The translations under genes were made by a program, and so were the position numbers. This document shows, one piece after another, positions 1 to 7,201 of a DNA stretch of 27,735 nt. The DNA lies in the NCBI GenBank assembly GCA_036897485.1, contig JAYMTF010000966.1:1-27735 (forward strand), given 5' to 3'. The notes beneath the pieces were generated by a model. It was not told where the DNA came from. It was given only the letters and a program-made list of their open reading frames with translations, and did no database searches. Every line of letters begins with the position of its first letter. The stretch's first letter is position 1. This stretch comes from Pelargonium nanum. Its lineage: Eukaryota > Streptophyta > Magnoliopsida > Geraniales > Geraniaceae.

Positions 1-690
1 GCTCGTGTATATATCTCTTGTAAGGTTCCTTAGGCCGTTGCGTATCAAAAAAAAAAAAAAAGTTATAGTCAAATGTGATTATAAAGAGGATCCATTGCCA
101 TATAGAGCAAGCAAGGATTCCTAACGAATGAATGATTTAATCTAATCTTAAGTCATCCATTCTAAGTACAACCCGCCTAACCAGATAAAGATCTACTATA
201 ATTCAATAACTCCGAGTAAGATGCACTGGATCTGATCAAGGATATGAACACCCCACTGGTATCCACGAGGAGTAACTCACAATTCAATGTCTCTTACGAT
301 ATCTCATATATATTTTTTTTGTGATCGAACATTTGTGCATGTATCCTTAGGGTACCTCCGATTAAGAGGTACTTTTAAGTCAGCCTCGATGTAATAACAT
401 TTGGCGTTGTTTGTGGGGAACACTTGAAACATACTATAAGCATATCACTTATTGAGGAACCCACAACTAGTGTTAATCTTGGAGCCACATGCCTCTAGGA
501 ACTATGCGTTAGAGCACAAGCTCATGGCTCATGAGCAATGAAACCAACAATACACCATGCTACCTTATAACCCCTATGAGCCAACACACCCACCAATCTC
601 TCTTACTCTTTTTCAAATTCCTCTCTTTCTCCATCTGACTTGATCGTCGGGCAACACCTCCTAATCTCCTATGTGATTATTTGTGTCTGA
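1..690. other. Intergenic, no gene seen
   Basis: No coding exon, RNA gene or clear transposon is recognised here. A poly-A run lies at 48-61. Two small palindromes are visible: GTACCTC/GAGGTAC arms at 352-372 and GCTCATG/CATGAGC arms at 520-536. Both are too short to interpret. Confidence 0.6.
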
Positions 691-696
691 ATCACC

Positions 697-849
697 AGGG
701 ACGGATTCAGGAAGAAGGGTGTAGTGGCAGTTGACCCGGCCCACTAAACTCTTTTTTGTTGAAAATTTACTATATATTTTTATTGTTTTTCATTTTTATA
801 CTTGCTACTTTTTAGAATTTGCCCCTTCCAATATGAATCATCCGTCCCT
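697..849. mobile_element. Small MITE-like element with terminal inverted repeats
   Basis: The 153-bp segment starts with AGGGACGGAT and ends with its exact reverse complement, ATCCGTCCCT. The interior is AT-rich and non-coding. TIRs of the type CAGGGRCGGA are typical of short non-autonomous hAT-like DNA transposons in plants; this is family knowledge, not a database match. Flanking 7-8 bp on the two sides are only partly similar, so the target-site duplication is decayed or the edges are off by a base or two. Confidence 0.55.
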
Positions 850-1750
850 ATGTACCACTATAAAACTAGTGATCAAATAATACTTTTATGTTAGTCTCCC
901 TGTAGCAACATCACATTTTAAGATAATAAACATGTTTTCTCTTTCTTGCATTAATTTTTTTTTGTTTTTTTGTTGAAAGGTTCTCTTGCATTAAATTAAA
1001 ACATGTTAAGGAATATTAAAACAATTTTAATTCTAACCATATATACATTCTCAATTGACACATCTAAATATACCTGTGTTAATCTTACATCTTTTAAAAG
1101 TATTTGATCGTAACAATAGCATGATGTTTTTTTTATAAACCACAATTGCATGATGATTGCACAAGTAATATATAATTGCAATAGCCTTGGATCTCATGCA
1201 ATGTATATGAAAAAAAAGAAAAGAAAACACCTTCTAAAATTGCGATAATGTTTTAGACTTTTAGTGCGTACGTAGTTGGTGTTGCACAAATAATGATAGA
1301 CCTCCAAAAGTGTTCACTTGCTATATATTTTCTTCATCTGCTTCCATTTCTGGGCCCATTATATTATAATTTGGCATCCCATGTATGTATCCAGGCTGGA
1401 TCATTAGGTCTTCATTATTGTAGACCACCATTTGGATAAGCTTATCAGATTCAGAATGACCTAGCTTTGTTGTGCAGCTGATCATAAAATCATCACACTC
1501 TAATATAAATCCAAGTCGGCTAAAACCATAATAGAGACAAAGTTTTTCTTACCAATTTTTACAGATTCCAAGCACGAAAATATCAGAGTTGTGAGAAATG
1601 AGAACAAAGTTATAGACTCTTATAATGATCTTGCTAATTACTAGTAACAAATTCAGAGGAAAAAAAGTAGACTAAATTCAAGTAAATTAATGTAATACGC
1701 TCATTTTTTAATCATACCTTAGTTTTAGCTTGAAAAGACCTGCACTCCTT
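850..1750. other. Intergenic, no gene seen
   Basis: AT-rich sequence with poly-T stretches (for example around 954-971). No coding exon or RNA gene is supported. Part of it may be the 3' portion of the MIR399 primary transcript, which runs right to left from about 2.27 kb. Confidence 0.5.
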
Positions 1751-1754
1751 GCAC

Positions 1755-1872
1755 ATTAAGCTGAATGAGTTACAGGGCAACTCTCCTTTGGCGGGTCATT
1801 ACAAGTTACTATATCTTGTATTCATTGATCATCTGCCAAAAGAGAGAGGCCCTACAACTATTTCGCTCATAA
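1755..1872 (-). ncRNA. MIR399: MIR399 hairpin, copy A
   Basis: On the minus strand the 3' arm at 1773-1793 contains GCCAAAGGAGAGUUGCCCU, the diagnostic miR399 core, preceded by C and followed by G. The 5' arm at about 1832-1852 (GGGCCUCUCUCUUUUGGCAG) pairs with it, leaving a two-base internal mismatch and one G:U pair in the first half. Lower-stem pairing continues into AGUUGUAGGGC / GCCCUGUAACU. The terminal loop is about 38 nt. miR399 is made in phosphate starvation and guides repression of PHO2 (UBC24), a ubiquitin conjugase that limits phosphate uptake and translocation. Mature product in the 3' arm is the normal MIR399 geometry. PHR1-type P1BS motifs lie upstream at 2022-2040 and 2383-2390. 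Hairpin limits are estimates. The mature 5' base is C here rather than the more usual U, unless processing is offset by one. Confidence 0.95.
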
Positions 1873-2021
1873 TTAACTGCTATTTTCGGTTCATAGCTAG
1901 CAATCAATGGCTTGGGATGACATGAAAATTTTCGAGTTTTCTTGGAAAATCACAGTAGCGAAGTGAAGAGGTTTTAAAAGCAGCTAGCTAGCTACTGAGA
2001 TGAGGCATAAATGGAGAAATA

Positions 2022-2040
2022 GCATATGCCAGGGATATCC
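2022..2040 (-). promoter_or_regulatory. Pair of P1BS motifs near MIR399 copy A
   Basis: Two near-adjacent matches to GNATATNC, the binding site of PHR1/PHL MYB-coiled-coil factors: GCATATGC at 2022-2029 and GGATATCC at 2033-2040. They lie about 150-170 nt upstream of the hairpin. A similar position in copy B (5288-5295) holds one match. The motif is palindromic, so it has no strand preference. Confidence 0.6.
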
Positions 2041-2186
2041 CAGATATGGTCCATATATATGCCATTAAATTCGATCTTTTGATCACATCTTCAAAGCTAG
2101 ACAGTAGCCATGCATGCATGACAGATAGCTTCTTGCTAATGCTTCCACAGAGTTGAGATTCTTTTTGTATTGGCCATGATTTGGAC

Positions 2187-2208
2187 CTCTCTCTCTCTCT
2201 CTCTCTCT
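2187..2208. repeat. (CT)11 microsatellite
   Basis: Perfect CT dinucleotide run following TTTGGAC. The paralogous stretch in copy B (around 5383-5400) keeps ATGATTTGGACCTCTC but lacks the expansion, so the run grew after the duplication or was lost from copy B. Confidence 0.95.
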
Positions 2209-2295
2209 GGATATGTGTTTTTCTTTATCTCTCTTTCAGAGCATCCATGTTGAGATTGAAGGGCATGATATTGGAGAGAAAGAAAAGCAATTGAG

Positions 2296-2390
2296 AGAAT
2301 ATATAGAGAATTAAATCAAAGATGCTTCTTTTTAGAATGTGTGAGCAACTTAAGCTGATCTGCAGTCTGCTAGCTAGCTTAAGTATATGC
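2296..2390 (-). promoter_or_regulatory. Probable MIR399 copy A core promoter with upstream P1BS
   Basis: On the minus strand a P1BS match (GCATATAC, plus-strand GTATATGC, 2383-2390) is followed about 80 nt downstream by a TATA-like CTATATATTC (2296-2305). That would place transcription start near 2270, roughly 400 nt before the hairpin. The sequence around the P1BS (plus-strand AGCTTAA-GTATAT, then TGACATATTCTTCT) is shared with the equivalent position of copy B. Start site inferred only. Confidence 0.5.
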
Positions 2391-2409
2391 CATGACATAT
2401 TCTTCTCAT

Positions 2410-3050
2410 ATCCCATTCAACTTTTTACATCCTCTTCAATTAAAAAACATACAACTCAATTGCTGGACAAGACAAGGAAATCAAAATATTGCTTTTGATA
2501 AACATATTTTAAGAAGGTTCCTTTCCTAATATGCTCACTTTCATGGTGGGTGAAGTATTTGAGTTAAAGCCATTGATCTTTTGAGCCATGAATCCAGGTA
2601 GTGCACGTAAAGATATACTTTCTACGTCTTAAAATGAACCTAAAAAAATTATGGAAAAGTTAGTTGCTATAATATAATCAATTCATTTTAAAATGATAAA
2701 AAAAAATTGAGGGTTCATATGTTTGGAGATTGAATTAGATCGGATTAGACAAAATCCAAAATCGGATTGAATTTCGGATGCCTGCATGGCCATCCAAATT
2801 GTCATCTGGTCGTTCATTTTTCATCTCCAATAATAACATCAAACTTGGAGTAATGGTTTTGCTTCTGCACCATACACCCAATATGGCACAATAGCAGAAA
2901 CATTTGTATACGAAACCGATGAATTAAGAGAAGACAGTGCTTTAGACCAAAAACAAGTTTCTATTATTTCATTCCTATACACAAACATAGTTTCCATCAA
3001 CATGAGACAAAATTGTGTTGTAAACACTGCACATTTACATGCAACTGAAG
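2410..3050. other. Spacer between MIR399 copy A promoter and DUF241 gene
   Basis: No gene recognised. The right end must contain the 3' UTR of the DUF241 gene ending at 3054; no clear poly-A signal was identified. Confidence 0.4.
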
Positions 3051-3053
3051 GCC

Positions 3054-3833
3054 CTAATGATTGAAAATGTTGAGCAAGGCTACTCTAGTTTTGACCAGTC
3101 GCCTGAAAACACACTCCAAATCCTCCTCCATCTCTTGAATGCTCAACTCCACTTCCTCCAACAGCTTCTGCAACTCCACCATGTCACATGACTTCTTGCT
3201 CCACACCCCAAGAATCTCACTATCCAGCTTCTCCAAATCTTGCCTTTCACAAGTCGACACACGCTTGGATTGAACCAATCTTGACACCAATGACCAACCT
3301 CCATGCCTCGGCAGCTTAGAAGCAAACGACAAGAGCGACTCCAAAACTCCAAGACTCATCTTTTCAGCTTCTTGTAGCATGCAAGCCTCATCCACCACCA
3401 CCACGCACTTCTTCACCTCCTTTTTCTTCAAGTTGGCCAAACACCTAGCGATCACTTTGTTGAGTCTCTTCCGAGAGCTCAAGTACGCTCCTACTTCACT
3501 AACCAAACCGGTTTCTCCTCCTTTTCGTCTCCGAAACGACGAAGCAAGGTCTTGCAGGCACTGCTTCAGCTGCGAGAACACATCTCGGGTGGTGCCGCAC
3601 ACATCCAAGAGCCTCAGAGATCCGTCAAGAACCTCTTCCACCGATTCACTCTGCGAAAGAGCTCGCTGGAAAGCTGATAATTGAAGCACTTCCTCGACAC
3701 ATTCATACAAATCTTTTAGGCCTCCCAAGTTTTGGCGAGAAAAAGATTGGCTCAGCTGCTCCTCTAGGGTTTGAATGAGGGGATGGGAAGAGGAGGTCAA
3801 GCTGACAGAGCGAGCATGGAAGTAATTAGCCAT
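3054..3833 (-). CDS. DUF241 family protein, intact single exon
   Basis: A single uninterrupted 259-codon reading frame starts at ATG 3833-3831 and stops with TAG at 3056-3054. The N-terminus (MANYFHARSVSLTSSSHPLI) and the block LKDLYECVEEVLQL at residues 39-52 are typical of the plant DUF241 family (PF03087). So is the C-terminus ECVFRRLVKTRVALLNIFNH, including its abrupt end after LLNIFNH. The rest is mostly helical, with a basic patch RRRKGG near residue 101 and charged coiled-coil-like sequence near 207-240. There is no signal peptide or membrane span. Molecular function is unknown; related DUF241 proteins include BYPASS1-related sequences, but no activity should be assumed. A TATA-like box is 45 nt upstream. 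Its truncated paralogue lies at 5820-6175, and each copy has a MIR399 hairpin downstream on the same strand, so the pair was duplicated together. Confidence 0.92.
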   Translation of the reverse strand: MANYFHARSVSLTSSSHPLIQTLEEQLSQSFSRQNLGGLKDLYECVEEVLQLSAFQRALSQSESVEEVLDGSLRLLDVCGTTRDVFSQLKQCLQDLASSFRRRKGGETGLVSEVGAYLSSRKRLNKVIARCLANLKKKEVKKCVVVVDEACMLQEAEKMSLGVLESLLSFASKLPRHGGWSLVSRLVQSKRVSTCERQDLEKLDSEILGVWSKKSCDMVELQKLLEEVELSIQEMEEDLECVFRRLVKTRVALLNIFNH

Positions 3834-3876
3834 TGTTGTGCTTAATTTGCTGATAGCTATGTTGTTAGATATGGAG

Positions 3877-3887
3877 TTATTATATAG
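3877..3887 (-). promoter_or_regulatory. TATA-like box of DUF241 gene
   Basis: Minus-strand CTATATAATAA lies 44-54 nt upstream of the DUF241 ATG. This predicts a start near 3850 and a very short 5' leader. Confidence 0.55.
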
Positions 3888-3960
3888 AGAACCAGGAAGT
3901 GAAGAGACAAAAATGAATTAAGAATGATCAGTATAATCCAAAACCTGGATCTGAGTTCAT

Positions 3961-3976
3961 ATGCATGCATGCATGC
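3961..3976. repeat. (ATGC)4 run with RY motifs
   Basis: Four tandem ATGC units create overlapping CATGCATG, the RY element recognised by B3-domain factors. More CATGCA or near matches lie at about 4028, 4104 and 4134, upstream of the DUF241 gene. Function in this promoter is only a possibility. Confidence 0.5.
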
Positions 3977-4303
3977 GGTGATCATTTGAATGAAACAGCT
4001 AAGCTAGGCCCGACCCGACCGTAGCATCATGCATTAGTAGATATCAACATAATTATAGATTATATCATTAATGAAACTCCATTATTGAAATAAAATACAG
4101 ATGCACGCATGCACGAGCAGCTTTATTTGCCACCATGCATGGGGTCCTTAGACAGACTGCTCATTGATAATACACTACATTACATATGAACACAATTCCA
4201 ATTTCGTCTCCACCTAATAATTCCTAATTTAAAAAACTAAAAAACCATGATTGGTGTCTTCTAGTTCTTGGCTTCAATTTTATGAAGCACAAGTACAAAA
4301 ATT

Positions 4304-4308
4304 AAAAA
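4304..4308 (-). terminator. Pol III T-run terminator of 7SL RNA
   Basis: Minus-strand TTTTT directly follows the conserved 3' end CCGGACAGCCAC, with a second T-run a few bases on. Confidence 0.8.
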
Positions 4309-4607
4309 GTGGCTGTCCGGATGAGATGACTCTTCGGGCTTGAATGGGCCTGATAAGTAACGGCCCGTAATCCATCCACCGACGGAAGCGGGAAGTTATC
4401 GTTGCTCTGTTAAACCAGCCTCACGCATTACCCTCCACTCTAAGGTCTGAGAGGACCATGCCTTCGCACGAGCCCCACAGCCCAACTCCTTACTTGGATC
4501 GGGCAGACCGTACAAGTACCCGGCAAGGCCCAGCCGTCAGAGTTCAGTCATCGTCCTAACCACTCCACAGCCCCACTTGGTTATAAGCTAGCGTTACATA
4601 GCTCGGC
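4304..4607 (-). ncRNA. 7SL (signal recognition particle) RNA
   Basis: The minus strand from 4607 begins GCCGAGCTATGTAACGC. It continues through segments I recognise from plant 7SL RNA: GGGCCTTGCCGGGTACTTG, GGCATGGTCCTCTCAGACC, GTGAGGCTGGTTTAACAGAG, GATAACTTCCCGCTTC, GGTGGATGGATTACGGGCCG and CCCGAAGAGTCATCTCATCC. It ends CCGGACAGCCAC followed by TTTTT. The length of about 304 nt fits plant SRP RNA (about 300 nt). The RNA is the scaffold of the signal recognition particle, which docks ribosomes making secretory proteins to the ER. Plant 7SL genes are Pol III transcribed with an external USE/TATA promoter, and a matching promoter is present at 4631-4683. No internal T-run would terminate early. 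Full-length sequence plus promoter and terminator argue for a live gene, but single-base decay that destabilises the fold cannot be excluded by eye. It lies between the two MIR399/DUF241 units. Confidence 0.9.
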
Positions 4608-4630
4608 GAAGCAAACGCTGAGATAGGTAC

Positions 4631-4683
4631 TTTATAAACAACTATATTATTTCATATATACTCGATGTGGGACAATAGTTCCT
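4631..4683 (-). promoter_or_regulatory. USE and TATA-like promoter of 7SL RNA gene
   Basis: Minus-strand GTCCCACATCG at 4683-4673 is a perfect match to the plant upstream sequence element RTCCCACATCG of small-RNA genes. TTTATAAA at 4638-4631 begins 31 nt upstream of the RNA 5' end. The gap between the two elements is 34 nt, about one helical turn longer than the spacing usual for plant Pol III genes. A second AT-rich candidate (AATATAG, about 4642-4648) sits closer to the expected Pol III spacing. Confidence 0.85.
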
Positions 4684-5024
4684 TCAGCTATCTCACTAAC
4701 CAAATTTATATTCTCTTTCAAGAACCATAAAATTCTATTACAGAATACACATTTGGACTAGTTCCTTGTTGCGAATGAATTGATTACTGAGTATTCGCAC
4801 GAGTGTAATTGTTCACTCAAGCAATGTTCCTTGTAACATAACATCTGTAGGAGTGGTGGATGATCTTTATTCTGCTTATATATCAGAAAGCCAAACCATC
4901 AAAAGCACTTATATGAACACATAACTTTTATGAAGATAAAAAGCAACATTTATAGATTTCTGATCTTACCTTTGCCTGAAACAAGTACGAATGGTAGGAG
5001 CTGGTCTTTGAGGTGATATATCTA

Positions 5025-5155
5025 AGCCGAAAGAGTTATAGGGCAACTCTCCTTTGGCGGTTCATTACAAGAAATGGTCACCATCTAGCTTGTATATCTG
5101 AACAGGCCATAAACTGATCTGCCAAGGGAGAGATGCCCTACAACAACTCCTTCGC
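5025..5155 (-). ncRNA. MIR399: MIR399 hairpin, copy B
   Basis: The minus-strand 3' arm at 5039-5059 has the same miR399 core GCCAAAGGAGAGUUGCCCU, here followed by A where copy A has G. The opposing arm at 5118-5138 (GGGCAUCUCUCCCUUGGCAG) pairs along its length and the lower stem GUUGUAGGGC / GCCCUAUAAC extends it. The loop is about 58 nt, longer than in copy A. Flanking sequence is also shared with copy A: the GAGTTAYAGGG start, TTCATTACAAG in the loop side, GATCTGCC, and CCCTACAAC. Expected role is as for copy A: phosphate-starvation-induced silencing of PHO2. It lies downstream of the DUF241 pseudogene, as copy A lies downstream of the intact DUF241 gene. Its primary transcript probably starts near 5470. 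Confidence 0.95.
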
Positions 5156-5287
5156 TTATAATGATTTGATTTTTCCATTTCTTGGTCCATGGCACAATAG
5201 AAAACTTTGAGCTGTTTGTGGTCAAATTATGCAGAATTGTTTGAGCTTTATAGAAAGCTCTTCAAGTAGCATATGTGATATGCCCTT

Positions 5288-5295
5288 GGATATGC
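5288..5295 (-). promoter_or_regulatory. P1BS motif near MIR399 copy B
   Basis: GGATATGC matches GNATATNC, about 135 nt upstream of the hairpin. It sits in a cluster of near matches (AGCATATGTGATATGCCC from about 5269) that parallels the P1BS pair at 2022-2040 of copy A. Confidence 0.55.
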
Positions 5296-5492
5296 CTTGG
5301 TGCTTGCTGCTGTCAATGCAAGAGGCTCCTTTTATCTTAAAAAGAAGCTTTGAAAGAAAAAAACTTTGAGATTCTACTGAGCATGATTTGGACCTCTCAT
5401 GTATGTTCCTTCGTCTCTCTTCTCATCCCATTGCTTGAAAATTGTGAAAGGAGGAGAGAAAGCAGTTCTGCAGATGCTTTCGTTGATTCGCC

Positions 5493-5543
5493 TATAAAAT
5501 ATAAGGTGGCAGCAAACCTGCAATGCCAGCTTAAGGTATATCC
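5493..5543 (-). promoter_or_regulatory. Probable MIR399 copy B core promoter with P1BS
   Basis: A P1BS match (plus-strand GTATATCC, 5536-5543) is followed on the minus strand about 30 nt later by a TATA-like TATATTTTATA (about 5493-5503). The surrounding plus-strand sequence AGCTTAAGGTATATCC then TGTCATATTCTTCT aligns with the copy A promoter at 2377-2406, so this P1BS was present before or kept after duplication. Confidence 0.55.
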
Positions 5544-5819
5544 TCTGTCATATTCTTCTTACATTAATTTCCTTTTCTATTTTTGTTAGCTTATGGTTGC
5601 AACACAAATTGATTATCTTTAAGTATAGCAATTACCAAGAATTGATTGTAAGAAAAAGAAGCCGTATAAGATTGTTGATCATATCATGTATATAGTTATG
5701 AAAAAAGACATAATCTTCTAAGAGAAGTAAGAGATATCAGATAATGTTTTTGATTATACACATCTTGATGTTGATGCAGAACTGTATTTTACTAAATTTG
5801 TAATGGGTCCCAGTGTTAA

Positions 5820-6175
5820 TCAGTAATTGAAGATGTTGAGAAGGGAAACTCGGGTTTTTAGTAGTCGCCTATAGACGCACTCCAGCTCATCCTCCAACTC
5901 TTGAAAGCTCAACTCCAGAGCATCCAGCATATTCTGTAACTGTGCTGTATTGATTTCTTTGCTGGTCTTCTTGCTGTGCAAGACAAGCAACTCAGAATCC
6001 ACCTTCTCCACTAGGTTCGCGACTTGTCCTTCGCAAGACACGCGTTTGGGTTCGAGTAGTTTTGAGACTAAACACCTTATTGGCCTTGCCTTTGCCTGGA
6101 TGACAAAGCACAACAGACCGGGACTCAAACACTGCAATACTGATCCTTTCTGTTTCTTTTAGCATGGAAACTAGT
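5820..6175 (-). pseudogene. Truncated, frameshifted DUF241 paralogue
   Basis: The C-terminal part matches the intact gene at 3054-3833. The frame at 6137-5820 includes KRVSCEGQVANLVEKVDSEL, LELSFQELEDELECVYRRLL and the family ending KTRVSLLNIFNY, then TGA. Slightly upstream, SMLKETERISIAVFES aligns to CMLQEAEKMSLGVLES of the intact protein but lies in a different frame, so there is at least one frameshift between about 6080 and 6117. The first roughly 130 residues are absent: no DUF241 N-terminal block is visible beyond about 6175. With no usable start this is a pseudogene, though the last 90 residues remain open and well conserved, which points to recent decay. It could instead be a transcribed remnant. 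Confidence 0.85.
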
Positions 6176-6203
6176 AAACTACAGCTACCATGTCGGTGTC
6201 TTT

Positions 6204-6253
6204 GCTCAATTAGAGCGATCATGTGCACTTCTTGGCTCAATTAGAACGATCAT
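6204..6253. repeat. 19-bp direct repeat at the broken end of the DUF241 pseudogene
   Basis: GCTCAATTAGAGCGATCAT (6204-6222) recurs as GCTCAATTAGAACGATCAT (6235-6253), one mismatch, 31-bp period. It sits where recognisable DUF241 homology ends, as a local duplication at a breakpoint would. Confidence 0.7.
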
Positions 6254-7200
6254 CTGTTATATAGAACACTAAAGAGACAAAAGGAATCACATCTACCAAA
6301 CTTGCATTTGATTATTTTCATAGTTCCAACAGCCCGACAATGCCTACAAATGTTTCAGATCAATAGGATCATTACCATTTTAGAGGAATAAAGAACAATC
6401 ATGCACGAATGTGACAGATTGACACCATAGTTCCTAGACAGAAGGTCCATAGTTTCTATTTTCAAAACAGAAGCTGCAGAATAATCTTGCAGATACATAG
6501 CAAACTTCTATATGGAATCTTGACAGCCTAGAGCTATGGAAAAAACAAATGAAGTCCATGCTTAAGAGTAATGAAGGCCTATTTCTGTTTGTTTCAACAA
6601 ATTGATACCAATAAGTAGCAACATTGTTCCATGGTTCCAAAAGGAACACGACAAGCACACCGGACATCATTTCAGCTCAAATCTCTTTATGGCTACAGCA
6701 GAGATCTCCAGATATAAAATAATGAAGAACAATGGATTTCAGGAGACATAAAGTGTTCCTATCCGCATCTTACTGTCGGAATACTAAAAATAAGATTGTC
6801 TCTTGGTACATAGCAATGATTCTCAGACAGGGTTTGAGCAATTTACTAGTATTATGAAAATACATACAAGTGGATTTGATGCAGCCATAGACATAGTATA
6901 TATATAAGTAGTATATATCAACATCCTTAAGGTAGCTCATGAGGATAATCATCGTAAGGTAACATCAATTATCTTTGAAGGATTGTTACAGTAGATTGTC
7001 ATTGGAGTGCAATTCTAATACAATTGAAACAGTCACTCTGCATTGTTCTCAAAAGTTCAAACCAACCAAGAAGAGAAGAACAAAAGAAAATTTAAAGATC
7101 AAGAATTGTTTTCAGAATTTCCTTGACCTTAATTCCATCCAACTCAACACAAACTCAACAGCCACAATTTCCAAATAACTAAAAATGCAGCATCAAATGG
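6254..7200. other. Intergenic region between DUF241 pseudogene and GMC gene
   Basis: No gene is recognised. Several open frames exist (for example minus 6670-6434) but none resembles a known family. The right end should hold the 3' UTR of the GMC gene that stops at 7202. Confidence 0.5.
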
Positions 7201-7201
7201 C

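Noticed and set aside
352-372. Short hairpin GTACCTC/GAGGTAC
   Set aside because: Seven-base arms in AT-rich intergenic DNA, with no T-run or conserved context. Too common to call.
2209-2216. GGATATGT as a further P1BS
   Set aside because: It fails the final C of GNATATNC. The same is true of GCATATGT near 5270.
3379-3684. Plus-strand 101-codon open frame
   Set aside because: Antisense shadow of the intact DUF241 gene.
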